A stretch of DNA of 64,000 nt from Moheibacter sediminis (GCF_900176425.1 NZ_FWXS01000001.1:310001-374000), one strand, 5' to 3'. Counted from the stretch's first letter, positions 6,796-15,928 are shown. Numbers and translations are program-made. The notes: generated by a model from the sequence alone, not told the origin.

Positions 6796-7599
6796 GTGGA
6801 CATTCAATCGTACATATCATCTGGAGTCATTGAGCAATACGCTTTGGGTAATTTACCTAAAGAGGAAGCATCAATACTGGAGTGTGTGATGAAAAATAAT
6901 GCAGAAGTGGCTGCGGCTGTTTTTGAAGCCCAAAAGGTTTTGGAGGAATTGTCGTTGGTACAAAAAGTAGAACCGCCGGTGAAGTTGAAATCGCAGATTT
7001 TTGCAAAATTGAATTTTGAAAAACCTTTAAATGAAACTTCCACAACTGAATCTATTTCAACTGTCGAAAGAGAAATTAAACCTAAAAAAGAAATATCTAT
7101 TTCAAGGCCTAAAAGTAATTATGGTTGGTCGATGGCTGCGGCTTCAGTGGTTTTGATGATTGGTTTAGGATGGAGCATTTATGAGAATAATTCTAAGGTT
7201 GATAAAATCATTGCTTTGGCAAAAAATAATTCTGAACTGGAAGATAAATTGAATAAAGTTCAGCAACAAAACGAAATCATTGTCAATTCTCAACTTATTG
7301 ATTTAAAAGGAGTAGAGTCTAAACCTGGAATGCTTGCAAGCGTTTATTGGGACAATTCCAAAAATGTTTACTTAAGCTTGAAAAATCTTCCTCAAGCACC
7401 TGCCGGCAAACAATACCAACTTTGGGCAATTGTTGACGGAAAACCTGTGGATGCGGGAGTTTACGACCAAAATAATCCTGAGAAACTGCAGAAAATGAAA
7501 TCCATTGAAAACGCTCAAGCATTTGCCATCACTTTAGAAAATGAAGGTGGAAGCTCAACGCCAACAATGGATCAGATGTTTGTGATAGGAGAAATCTAA
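6796..7599 (+). CDS. Anti-sigma factor, RskA-like, single membrane span
   Basis: The 267-residue protein has a cytoplasmic N-terminal anti-sigma region (SGVIEQYALGNLPKEE), a single transmembrane helix at about residues 112-131 (WSMAAASVVLMIGLGW), a short coiled coil and a C-terminal periplasmic domain of the RskA type (PAGKQYQLWAIVDGKPVDAG). The N-terminal domain shows no HxxxCxxC zinc motif. The start is GTG at 6796, 7 nt after the sigma stop; the next in-frame ATG would remove conserved sequence. It presumably holds the sigma factor at the inner membrane until released by envelope or redox stress. It is convergent with the next gene with 13 nt between them and no clear terminator. Confidence 0.88.
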   Translation: MDIQSYISSGVIEQYALGNLPKEEASILECVMKNNAEVAAAVFEAQKVLEELSLVQKVEPPVKLKSQIFAKLNFEKPLNETSTTESISTVEREIKPKKEISISRPKSNYGWSMAAASVVLMIGLGWSIYENNSKVDKIIALAKNNSELEDKLNKVQQQNEIIVNSQLIDLKGVESKPGMLASVYWDNSKNVYLSLKNLPQAPAGKQYQLWAIVDGKPVDAGVYDQNNPEKLQKMKSIENAQAFAITLENEGGSSTPTMDQMFVIGEI

Positions 7600-7612
7600 A
7601 TTTATTCAATAA

Positions 7613-9286
7613 TTATAATCCTAAAATTTTATTCAAAATCATCTTGGTAATTAAATAAGTAGGCTTAACGCCGGTCAATCCTAATCCACCGGAAGCCAAT
7701 GTACCTCCTGTCTCCAACGGGTTATCCGAAGCGTAATAAGCATACATTACTTTCACATCGGGTGCGATGTGATTTCTAATTTTGGATGCTATTTGAATTG
7801 CCTTCTGGTAATGCCCGCCTTCCATTTCGAGTCCGCTTGCTTTCCATGAGGAATTTTTGAAATATTCCAACAAATCTTTATTTTGAAGAGAAGTTCCTAA
7901 AACTGTAATCATCGGACCTTCGAAAACGCCTAATCTGCTTCCTTTGAAATCAGCTGGTTTTAACTCATTTTCAAATACATAATTGTCTGCAAGACCTTCG
8001 ATGATATGAGAATTCGGAATCATGATGTCACCTTTTTTTCCTTCCAGAATTCCGGCTTTCCCCATTATAGAAATGGATTTTACATTCATCATCGTGCTGG
8101 TGGATTTCGTTTTGTAAGGTTTGAGCAATTCGTCCATTACTTCAAAAGCTTGTTCACCAAAAGCATAATCCATCACAATCAAAACATCTTCCGGATAAGC
8201 TTCTACTTTTGAAAATGTTGTATTTTTTAAATTAACTTTTTTCAAATCAATAATTTGAACGTCAATATTAGTTCCTGATGAATCCGGAATAAATATCATT
8301 CCGTTTTTATGAGAAAACTCGTGAACAGCATCTCTCAAAGCTTTGTTTTTGCTTGAGCTCAAATCTTTGTAAGTATCAAATTCACTCACCAAAGTCACAT
8401 CCTTTTTCAGCGCTTCAAACGCATAAAACATGTTGGAAACACTGTGCATATTGGCACTGATGATGTGCAGCGGACGGTGCAAAAGCCCGTTGTCGGCCAG
8501 TACTTTTTTGATGTCATTTGCCCATCTTTCGCCGATGATGTGGTGTCCGATTCTTTCACGAAGGGTTGAAGTGAAAGTGATTTCTCTTCTTTTGAAGCCA
8601 TTATGGTCCTGCTGCGAAGTTTGCCCCATCCAATAAATAATTTTGAAGAATTTTTCTTTATTGTTTTCTTCGCTGAAATATTTATAAGCAATCTGGGTTT
8701 CGTGGAAAGTTCTTCCTAAAATCGTTGAAAGATGCATCAATGCTACGTCTCTTTCTTTTGTATTTAATTTTTTCTCTTCCAGAACGATTTCCTCAATTTT
8801 CTGCCAAACTCTGTTGATTTTTTGAGTTTGTTTGTTGAAGGCACGGGCACGGATTTTCTCCGCTTCATTGTACAAGAAAGTCAAATGTGTTAAAGTGTCG
8901 TAAATCTCTGAACGACCACGCGTTACTTCAATATTCATTTGGTCGTCATCGACACGGTAGCACAATCTTCTTCTTTTTGGAGGAATGATTGGGATGAATT
9001 TAGTGGTGTCAATTCCTTCGTTAGCAGTAAAATTTACATAAGGTGTTTCAGTAATTCCTTCCGGTAATCTGTCCAAAACATAAATCAATCCGTCCAGTTC
9101 AACCTTTTCAGAATCTGCCATTGAACCATAAATTTCAGGATTCAATTGCAGCAATAAATCCTGGATGATCTGCCCGGATTGTCCTGTAGGTCGGTAAGTT
9201 CCACGGTGGAACATGTGGCGCATCGTTATATATAATCGCTCTATGGAAGCGGTTGATTGTCTGGCTCTTGTGATATTTGTAATCAT
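7613..9286 (-). CDS. Conserved Bacteroidota protein of unknown function (DUF6909-like)
   Basis: The 557-residue soluble protein has no signal peptide or membrane span. It begins with SIERLYITMRHMFHRGTYRPTG and includes a Gly-rich segment ASGGLGLTG near the C-terminus and IMNVKSISIMGKAGIL-like strands. I recall such proteins as a single-copy family in Flavobacteriia annotated as DUF6909, but am not certain of the number. Several stretches (ITVLGTS, SIMGKAGILEG, LEMEGGHYQKAIQI) look like nucleotide- or phosphate-binding loops, without any diagnostic motif. Its start overlaps the stop of the upstream DUF3109 gene by 4 nt (ATGA), so the two are translationally coupled and probably functionally linked. 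Confidence 0.7.
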   Translation of the reverse strand: MITNITRARQSTASIERLYITMRHMFHRGTYRPTGQSGQIIQDLLLQLNPEIYGSMADSEKVELDGLIYVLDRLPEGITETPYVNFTANEGIDTTKFIPIIPPKRRRLCYRVDDDQMNIEVTRGRSEIYDTLTHLTFLYNEAEKIRARAFNKQTQKINRVWQKIEEIVLEEKKLNTKERDVALMHLSTILGRTFHETQIAYKYFSEENNKEKFFKIIYWMGQTSQQDHNGFKRREITFTSTLRERIGHHIIGERWANDIKKVLADNGLLHRPLHIISANMHSVSNMFYAFEALKKDVTLVSEFDTYKDLSSSKNKALRDAVHEFSHKNGMIFIPDSSGTNIDVQIIDLKKVNLKNTTFSKVEAYPEDVLIVMDYAFGEQAFEVMDELLKPYKTKSTSTMMNVKSISIMGKAGILEGKKGDIMIPNSHIIEGLADNYVFENELKPADFKGSRLGVFEGPMITVLGTSLQNKDLLEYFKNSSWKASGLEMEGGHYQKAIQIASKIRNHIAPDVKVMYAYYASDNPLETGGTLASGGLGLTGVKPTYLITKMILNKILGL

Positions 9287-9879
9287 AGTCTAAATCTCTT
9301 TTTTTGTTTTTTTTGTTGGTATTCTTTGTCAATCAATAATAATTCGTCATACCATTCTTTTCCAAATTTCCGGGTCAGCGCATCTTTCAAAAAGTGAGCG
9401 ACATTTACTTTCAATTCTTTTCCCAAAGCACAGGCATCGGAACAAATGTCCCAAACGTGATAATTGACTGCTGTAAATTTTTTATATTCTTTGATTCTAA
9501 CCGGATACAAATGGCAGGAAATCGGTTTTTTGTAATCCACAGCACCTTCTTCATAAGCCTTTTCGATGCCGCATTTGGTAATGCCTCGCTCATCAAAAAT
9601 AACATAGGCACATTCGTTGCCATCGACTAAAGGTGTTACCCATTCGCCATCCGAATCCATATCATATTTTCCGATTTTTTCGATAGCAGCAATACCTTCC
9701 GGACGGAGGTAAGGTTTTACGTTTTCGTAAATGTCATCTAAAATAGGAAGTTCATCTTCGTTCAGCGGAGCGCCGGAATCTCCTTCTACGCAGCAGATTC
9801 CTTTACATTTATTTAAGTTGCAGACGAATTCTTCGGAAAGGATTTCTTCAGAAATTAAAGTGTCGCCAATTTGAAACAT
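9283..9879 (-). CDS. DUF3109 family cysteine-rich protein
   Basis: The 198-residue protein has eight or more conserved-looking cysteines: CNLNKCKGICC near the N-terminus, then ECAYV, KCGIE, SCHLYPVR and DICSDACALG. This matches the DUF3109 (PF11307) family, related to the YkgJ-type zinc or iron-sulfur cysteine cluster proteins. The biochemical role is unknown; a metal or Fe-S cluster is inferred from the cysteines. It is the first gene of a two-gene operon with the 557-residue protein (4-nt overlap) and has the best-formed promoter in this part (9902-9935). Confidence 0.85.
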   Translation of the reverse strand: MFQIGDTLISEEILSEEFVCNLNKCKGICCVEGDSGAPLNEDELPILDDIYENVKPYLRPEGIAAIEKIGKYDMDSDGEWVTPLVDGNECAYVIFDERGITKCGIEKAYEEGAVDYKKPISCHLYPVRIKEYKKFTAVNYHVWDICSDACALGKELKVNVAHFLKDALTRKFGKEWYDELLLIDKEYQQKKQKKRFRL

Positions 9880-9901
9880 AGACTTGTTTATTATTGACGC
9901 G

Positions 9902-9935
9902 CAAATATAAGTCGATTATTTGGTTTTTTTGCAAA
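9902..9935 (-). promoter_or_regulatory. Promoter of the DUF3109 operon
   Basis: On the minus strand TTTG (9932-9935), 22-nt spacer, TATATTTG (9902-9909). Both boxes match the Bacteroidota consensus exactly. The box is 22 nt before the ATG. Confidence 0.55.
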
Positions 9936-10035
9936 GTTCTGAGTTTTCAATTGGTACGTAATCAAAATTTTATATTGAGTTAATGTTGGAGTACAGTTAA
10001 AAACCATTAAAATTTTTATAACACTTGATTTTTCG

Positions 10036-10066
10036 ACCGGACGTTTTGATGTCCGGTTTTTTATTT
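10036..10066 (+). terminator. Rightward intrinsic terminator without an upstream gene
   Basis: Stem ACCGGAC / GTCCGGT with an 8-nt loop and a run of T (TTTTTTATTT) on the plus strand. The gene to its left is on the minus strand, so no annotated rightward transcript ends here. The stretch 9936-10035 has no ORF; it may contain a small RNA ending at this hairpin. Confidence 0.7.
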
Positions 10067-10127
10067 CTCAAAAATATCAATGCGTTTTGTTTAATTTTAC
10101 AAATTAAAATATACTGCAGAAAATTAA

Positions 10128-11531
10128 ATGTTCAGAAAGTACCTTTATATGTTATTCTTTTGCTTTGTGGTAGTCGCTTACCCACAACAAGATGCACATT
10201 TAAAGAGTCTCGAAGACAAAATAGCAGACAACAGAAAACTCTTTCAGGAAAGACCCGAACAAGCGCTTTATGACATCGGTAAATTGCTCAATGAAGCCGA
10301 AAAATCGGGACAAAAAAATTCTGAACTCAATCTGCTCGCCAACAGATGCGAATATTATTATTTCCTGCGTGTTGATTTTGAACAAATGATCAATTCCGCT
10401 CTGGAACTTCAGAAAAAGGCAATTACTTACAAAAATCTTTTGTACGAAGCCAAATCCCACAAATACCTTTCTCAGGCTTATTCATTCAATGAATTATTCG
10501 AAAAATCTTTGGAAGAATTGGAATTGGGAATGAAAGTTCTCAGTCGTGCAGATGCTAAAGATTCGCTCATCATTCTTGAAAAAGCGAATTTCCACACCGC
10601 TTTTGCCAATATTTACAACCTCAAAAAAGAGTATTTCAGCGGAATTCAATCTTTGTTAAATTCAGTGAAAGAACACGATAAATTAACTGAATCCGACTGG
10701 AAAAATGGCACGAAATTCATGGATTATGCCAATCTCGGGGGTGCTTATCTGATGGTAAATCTGGATTCGGCAGAATATTATGCCCAAAAATCCATTTCGT
10801 TCAGCACAGAACATGAAGCCAATCACAACCTCATGTTTCTGAACTATATCGTTTTAGGTGATGTTTTTCTCAAAAGAAAGAAATATGAAGAAGCGCTTGC
10901 CTATTACAAAAAAGCCGAATCTATACAGGAAAACAAACATTTTATCAACATAGAAAAATTGTATAATAATCTGATTGAAGTTTATGGAAACCTGAATCAA
11001 TCTGAATTAAAGGAACAATACGAACAAAAATTAAAAGACCTGCGTTTAACTGTTTCCGAAAACCAAAACAAATCATTGCGAACCATCATCCGTGAAACCG
11101 GAAAAAATTCTAAAGTACAGGAAGATACAAAAAACAACCAATGGATTTGGATCACAGGTGGTATTTTAATACTGGGAGGATTGATTTATTTCTTCACTTC
11201 AAGAAAAAAAGAATCCAAATTTTCAGTTTCTCTGACTCAGGAAGCTTACAACAAATTGATAGGCTTATTGAAAGAAAATGACCCTTCATTTCTCCTTGCT
11301 TTTGAAGAAGAATTCCCTGAATTTTCTCAGAAGCTTCTAAAAATTAATTCTGATTTATCCAATGCAGAAATCGAATTATTGGCGATGATCAAACTCAATC
11401 TTTCCAACAAGGAAATCGCACAATATAAATTTATCCAACACAAAACTGTTCAAAACCGCCGACACAAAATCCGTAAAAAAATCAACCTCACTTCAGACAC
11501 TGATTTGAATAAATGGGTGGAAAATTTCTGA
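10128..11531 (+). CDS. TPR membrane regulator with C-terminal LuxR-like HTH
   Basis: The 467-residue protein has a signal-anchor or signal peptide (YLYMLFFCFVVVAYPQQ), a TPR-rich periplasmic part (about residues 25-330), a transmembrane helix near 343-361 (WIWITGGILILGGLIYFF) and a cytoplasmic C-terminal helix-turn-helix (NAEIELLAMIKLNLSNKEIA...KTVQNRRHKIRKKINL) of the LuxR/GerE-like type. This architecture (sensor TPRs outside, DNA-binding domain inside) is frequent in Flavobacteriia. It is followed by a 188-nt gap with direct repeats at 11618-11651 and two T9SS-secreted genes in the same orientation, which are candidate targets by position. Confidence 0.85.
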   Translation: MFRKYLYMLFFCFVVVAYPQQDAHLKSLEDKIADNRKLFQERPEQALYDIGKLLNEAEKSGQKNSELNLLANRCEYYYFLRVDFEQMINSALELQKKAITYKNLLYEAKSHKYLSQAYSFNELFEKSLEELELGMKVLSRADAKDSLIILEKANFHTAFANIYNLKKEYFSGIQSLLNSVKEHDKLTESDWKNGTKFMDYANLGGAYLMVNLDSAEYYAQKSISFSTEHEANHNLMFLNYIVLGDVFLKRKKYEEALAYYKKAESIQENKHFINIEKLYNNLIEVYGNLNQSELKEQYEQKLKDLRLTVSENQNKSLRTIIRETGKNSKVQEDTKNNQWIWITGGILILGGLIYFFTSRKKESKFSVSLTQEAYNKLIGLLKENDPSFLLAFEEEFPEFSQKLLKINSDLSNAEIELLAMIKLNLSNKEIAQYKFIQHKTVQNRRHKIRKKINLTSDTDLNKWVENF

Positions 11532-11617
11532 AAAATTGAATTTCAGGATTAATTATTTATCCAAAATTCATTCAAAAATCGATTTTACAAAACACTTTAA
11601 TCCAGTATGTTAAAGTA

Positions 11618-11651
11618 AGAGGGAATATAGAGGGAACCTAAGAGGATGTTT
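11618..11651 (+). promoter_or_regulatory. Three direct repeats upstream of the T9SS gene pair
   Basis: AGAGGGAATAT, AGAGGGAACCTA and AGAGGATGTTT follow each other at 11-12-nt spacing, close to one helical turn, about 70-100 nt before the ATG at 11720. This is the geometry of a regulator binding on one DNA face. The neighbouring TPR/LuxR-like regulator is an obvious but untested partner. Confidence 0.35.
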
Positions 11652-11719
11652 GTTTCTGGCATTTCATATTGTATTCAGCTAAGTTCGTTTTTCGAATTCA
11701 AAAACAATTCTGAAAACAC

Positions 11720-13498
11720 ATGAGAAAATTTTTACTGATTCCAATTTTATTAATCTTCGTTTCCAATTTGATGGCGCAGACTCCCGATGCAAATAATGTT
11801 TTGTATGTGAATGGTCAGTCGTCCTCAGGAAATCAAAGTGGCGATAGTTGGCAAAATGCAATTACCAATTTATCTGATGCACTGAAATGGGCAAGACAAA
11901 ACCAAAACGGAACGATTTGGACTTCCGAAAATCCACTTCAGATTTGGGTTGCGCGAGGAACTTACAAGCCGATGTACAACCATGCGGATGGGCAATTCAC
12001 AACCAATGGAAATCGTTCCAATTCATTTGTAATGGTCAAAAATGTTCAGATTTATGGTGGGTTTTCCGGTCAGGAGAGCAGCCTGGAACAGCGGAATTTT
12101 GAAAATAATGTTACAATTCTGACAGGAGAAATCGGAACGCAGCATTCTACATTGGACAATGCTTATCACGTTGTCGTTTCTGCAGGTGACGTTGAGAATG
12201 CCTTGCTTGATGGATTTACTATTACAGCGGGAAGAGGAGATGATTTTGATGTTGTTACCATCAATGGATTTGAAGTGAAAAACTATGACGGAGCGGGAAT
12301 TACCAATAACAATTCATCACCCACTTATAAAAATTTAAAAGTGGATAGTAATTATGGTTATTGGGGCGGACAGATTCACAATTATAAATCGAATTCTGTT
12401 TTCGAAAATATGTCCATCACCAAAGGTTGGGGATTCTGGGGAGGAGGAGTTTACAACTGGCTTTCATCCACGACTTTTAACAATGTTTACATTGCAGAAA
12501 ATTATGGTGATTTAGCAGGCGGTGGAATGTACAATGTGGAAAATTCTTCTACCACATTAAACCATGTTGTATTTTATAAAAACCAGACAGCTCTTGACAA
12601 AGATAGTCAGGGAGGTGGTTTGTACAGTTATGTTCAATCTCCGATTGAACTGAATTACGTAAGTTTTATCGAAAATGAATCCTTAACTGCAGGAGGAGGA
12701 ATTGCTTGGGTTGGAGACGGATTGAATGGAAATTTGGCGTTCAATAATTGTTTATTTGTAGGAAATAAAGCGGAGCAAAGAGGAGGCGCAATCTTATATG
12801 ATGACCAATCAGGCGGGAGTTTCAAAGTTATAAATTCAACTTTTTACGGAAATGAATCTGCAAATGGGGCATCACTTTTTATTAGAAGAGATTCAGGGAA
12901 TATTCCGGTAGAAATCAATAATTCAATCATTTGGGGTAATTCAAATTCGGTTTATCAGGATGTTGCTGGAACTGTAAATATCCAGAATTCTTTGGTTCAG
13001 GATACCAATTGTCCAACTGGGATGAACTGTAATGAACTTGTTCTTTTCAATACAGATCCGAAATTTACAGATGCCGAAAACGGAGACTTTTCATTGCTCG
13101 AAAACTCGCCGGCAAAAAATGCAGGAAACAATTCATTTTTTATTGGATTAAATAATGAAACAATTGATCTGGCTGGAAATTCAAGACTTTCCGGAAGCGC
13201 AATCGACATGGGTGCATATGAATTTCAGGAAGAAATGAGTATGTATGAAACAGATTTTTCCAATATCAAACTATATCCAAATCCGGTCTCAAAAGGGTCA
13301 AATATTTATTTGACAGGATTAAATGTCAGAGAATCTAAAATTCAAATTTATTCAATGACAGGCGCATTGATTTTGGAAATTAACTCAAACCAAAAAGAAA
13401 CTTCAATTCAAATTCCATTCAATTTATCTACAGGAGTTTACATTTTGAAATATGAAAATGAAAAGCAAACGAAAAGCGTAAAATTTATCGTGAAATAA
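11720..13498 (+). CDS. T9SS-secreted right-handed beta-helix protein
   Basis: The 592-residue secreted protein has a signal peptide ending NLMAQ, a pectate-lyase-like parallel beta-helix region (repeats such as GGQIHNYKSNSVFENMSI, GGGVYNWLSSTTFNNVYI, GGGMYNVENSSTTLNHVVF) typical of choice-of-anchor Q / DUF1565-like proteins, the closing motif DLAGNSRLSGSAIDMGAYEF, and a C-terminal type A T9SS sorting domain (LYPNPVSKGSNIYL ... GVYILKYENEKQTK). No catalytic residues can be assigned; polysaccharide binding or cleavage is a guess. A second T9SS gene follows after 36 nt, so the two are likely cotranscribed. Confidence 0.85.
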   Translation: MRKFLLIPILLIFVSNLMAQTPDANNVLYVNGQSSSGNQSGDSWQNAITNLSDALKWARQNQNGTIWTSENPLQIWVARGTYKPMYNHADGQFTTNGNRSNSFVMVKNVQIYGGFSGQESSLEQRNFENNVTILTGEIGTQHSTLDNAYHVVVSAGDVENALLDGFTITAGRGDDFDVVTINGFEVKNYDGAGITNNNSSPTYKNLKVDSNYGYWGGQIHNYKSNSVFENMSITKGWGFWGGGVYNWLSSTTFNNVYIAENYGDLAGGGMYNVENSSTTLNHVVFYKNQTALDKDSQGGGLYSYVQSPIELNYVSFIENESLTAGGGIAWVGDGLNGNLAFNNCLFVGNKAEQRGGAILYDDQSGGSFKVINSTFYGNESANGASLFIRRDSGNIPVEINNSIIWGNSNSVYQDVAGTVNIQNSLVQDTNCPTGMNCNELVLFNTDPKFTDAENGDFSLLENSPAKNAGNNSFFIGLNNETIDLAGNSRLSGSAIDMGAYEFQEEMSMYETDFSNIKLYPNPVSKGSNIYLTGLNVRESKIQIYSMTGALILEINSNQKETSIQIPFNLSTGVYILKYENEKQTKSVKFIVK

Positions 13499-13534
13499 AC
13501 ATAAAAACACTTACATTAATAACATTAATTAACA

Positions 13535-15877
13535 ATGAGAAAAAAATTACTTTACCTTGCCACGCTCGCAATGAGCGCAATGAGCTTTGGTCAGATCTTT
13601 TACGAAGATTTTGATCAGGGAAACTTCCCTCAGTCCGGATGGACTTTGCAGAATTCCGGTGATTTGAACTGGGATTTACAAGTGATGAATGGTGGCGGAT
13701 TTAACGAAAATATCGTATATGTTCATGGCTCTTTCTGGGAAGATCAGGACGAATGGCTGATCAGTCCTTCTATTGATTTATCAACAGCAGATGCACCTTA
13801 CCTTACATTCAATACTTTACTTTTTTATGTAGCGCCGGAAAATCCTTCTGAGTTCAATGTGAAAATTACAACAAACGGAACCGACTGGACGGAAGTATGG
13901 AATTGGGGAATGGCCGATATTCCTAATGATTGGGAAGGAAGAATTTATGCAATAAATATTGATTTGTCGGCTTATGAAGGGCAAAGCAATGTGAAAATTG
14001 CATTTAATTATAAAACACCTAAACAAATAGGATTGGGAGCTTATTTTGACAAAGTTCAGATTTTTGATAATTCATTGTATGCAGGCTGTGAAAATACCAT
14101 TACATCGTTTCCATTTACAGAAACATTTGAAGATGATAGTGCAAGCCGTTATTGCTGGAAAAATGAATATGTCAACAATGTTTCTGACTGGAATTTCAGA
14201 ACTGGAACAGGAGATGAAGGAATGGGAGAGTGGGTTTTTACAGCTCACAATGGTCAGTTAAATGCAGCATTTGGTGGCTTAGAACCTCAAGGTTCAATTA
14301 CCAAATTGGTCTCTCCAAAAATGGATTTGACGTCTTTAACTTATCCGGAACTTTCATTTTGGCATGTAAATGCATCTGGAATGTACGGAAACGAAAAAAT
14401 GGAAATTTATTACAAAACCTCTGAAAATGGAGTTTGGAAAGCTATTCCGGGAGCAGTTTACACAATGTTCAATACACCTGACTGGAAAGAAGCAAAAGTT
14501 TATTTACCTGAACCAAGCTCCGAATATTACATTGCCTTTCATGGAACTAAACAAAACGGACTCGGATTTGGATTGGATGATGTTACGGTTCAGGAAGGTT
14601 CTTATTGCAGCCCATCAACACCAAGCAACAATTTTCAAAATGGAGCAGATGTGGAATCTAAATATGTAGCAAATGACTTTTTTGTTTCTTCTGGAACAAC
14701 TTATAAAGCAAGTCAGTTGATTTTAAATTTAATTTCAAGTACTCCAACAGAAGAAATAACATTGACCTTTTATACAGATGACAACGGAAAACCAGGGGGC
14801 CAAATCACTCAATTCGAATCCATTACTCCGGTTTTAAGAGAAGTGATAGGAACTTGGAATAGTCATTCGGTAGAAAAAATGACAGTAGAATTTCCTCAGG
14901 CTTTATCTTTCGACGGAGGCGAAGAAGGTGCTACCTATTGGGTGTCAGCATTTGTGAATTCAACTGATGAAAATGCTGTTTACGCTTGGGAAACAACTTC
15001 TGTCATCAATACAGAATATTCAGGATTTACAAGCACTGACGGAACTACATGGCAAGCTGTTGAAAATAATGTAGATGGCGTATTTGAGTTTGTTGGGAAT
15101 TGCTCTGAAACACCAGATCCCTATGATGGTTGTGCTCCATTTACGCCAAGTAATGATTTCGAAAACGGACATGGTTACTTGAATGATTTTATTGCACATG
15201 ATTTTCAGGTAAATGCTAACTCAAATCTTGTTTTTGATGAAATTGTTTTTAATGCAATGACTGAGAATAGTACGTTAGGTGTTTCATTGTTTTTCCATGA
15301 AGACAACAATGGTTTACCTGGAGATGTCGTGGCGGAATATATTGACCTGGAACCTCATAAAGTTTTGATTGGCGCTAAGGGAGGTTATTTTGTTGAAGAA
15401 ACTACAGTTAATTTACCAAGCCAGTTGTCATTGTCAGGAGGAGAAAATGGCAAAACTTATTGGTTGGCAATCAGCATCTATGGACCAACGACATTCTGGG
15501 AAAGCACTTCAATTTTAAACTCTGAAAACACAGGAAAGTGGAGTGCAAACGGAATAGATTGGTCTGATTTTGACAGCGAAGGAGATTGGGACGGAGTTTT
15601 CAAAATAGTAGGAGAATGTACGGAATTAAGTACATCTGATTTGGATAAATTTGATTTCACTTATTATCCAAATCCTGTGAAAGATTATTTGACAATTCAA
15701 ACGAATTTAAAAATTCAAAATGTTGAAATTTTCAATCTGGCAGGGCAATCAATCGCTTCTAAGATTAAAGTTTTGAGTGGAAAAATCGACACGCAAAACC
15801 TTTCGGCAGGAGTTTATGTCTTCAAAGTAATGCTTGACGGAGGAAAAGTAGAAACTTTTAAAATTCTAAAGAAATAA
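13535..15877 (+). CDS. T9SS-secreted choice-of-anchor J protein with duplicated C-terminal modules
   Basis: The 780-residue protein has a signal peptide (ATLAMSAMSFG), two choice-of-anchor J / MAM-like lectin-fold domains (about residues 18-180, FYEDFDQGNFPQSGWT; and 190-365, FPFTETFEDDSASRYCW), then two tandem copies of a module of about 165 residues, each opening with C-x-P-x-T-PSN-(N/D)-F and ending GVF(E/K)(F/I)VG(N/E)C, and a T9SS type A sorting domain (YYPNPVKDYLTIQ...KILKK). Each module carries an internal FYTDDNGKPGG / FFHEDNNGLPGD motif and a GG-x-x-G-x-TYW motif. No enzyme motif was seen; a surface adhesin or binding protein is inferred. It ends an operon with the beta-helix gene. 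Confidence 0.85.
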   Translation: MRKKLLYLATLAMSAMSFGQIFYEDFDQGNFPQSGWTLQNSGDLNWDLQVMNGGGFNENIVYVHGSFWEDQDEWLISPSIDLSTADAPYLTFNTLLFYVAPENPSEFNVKITTNGTDWTEVWNWGMADIPNDWEGRIYAINIDLSAYEGQSNVKIAFNYKTPKQIGLGAYFDKVQIFDNSLYAGCENTITSFPFTETFEDDSASRYCWKNEYVNNVSDWNFRTGTGDEGMGEWVFTAHNGQLNAAFGGLEPQGSITKLVSPKMDLTSLTYPELSFWHVNASGMYGNEKMEIYYKTSENGVWKAIPGAVYTMFNTPDWKEAKVYLPEPSSEYYIAFHGTKQNGLGFGLDDVTVQEGSYCSPSTPSNNFQNGADVESKYVANDFFVSSGTTYKASQLILNLISSTPTEEITLTFYTDDNGKPGGQITQFESITPVLREVIGTWNSHSVEKMTVEFPQALSFDGGEEGATYWVSAFVNSTDENAVYAWETTSVINTEYSGFTSTDGTTWQAVENNVDGVFEFVGNCSETPDPYDGCAPFTPSNDFENGHGYLNDFIAHDFQVNANSNLVFDEIVFNAMTENSTLGVSLFFHEDNNGLPGDVVAEYIDLEPHKVLIGAKGGYFVEETTVNLPSQLSLSGGENGKTYWLAISIYGPTTFWESTSILNSENTGKWSANGIDWSDFDSEGDWDGVFKIVGECTELSTSDLDKFDFTYYPNPVKDYLTIQTNLKIQNVEIFNLAGQSIASKIKVLSGKIDTQNLSAGVYVFKVMLDGGKVETFKILKK

Positions 15878-15899
15878 ATACCTCAAGTTTATGTTAACG

Positions 15900-15928
15900 C
15901 AATGCCGGCGACGAAAGTCCCGGCATTG
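15900..15928 (+). terminator. Intrinsic terminator after the T9SS gene pair
   Basis: CAATGCCGG / CCGGCATTG stem around GCGACGAAAGTC-like loop sequence, followed by TTATTTTA, 22 nt after the stop at 15877. Confidence 0.75.

Noticed and set aside
15900-15928. Palindrome as operator of dxs
   Set aside because: It is a GC-rich hairpin with T-rich tail just after the preceding stop codon, fitting a terminator better than an operator.
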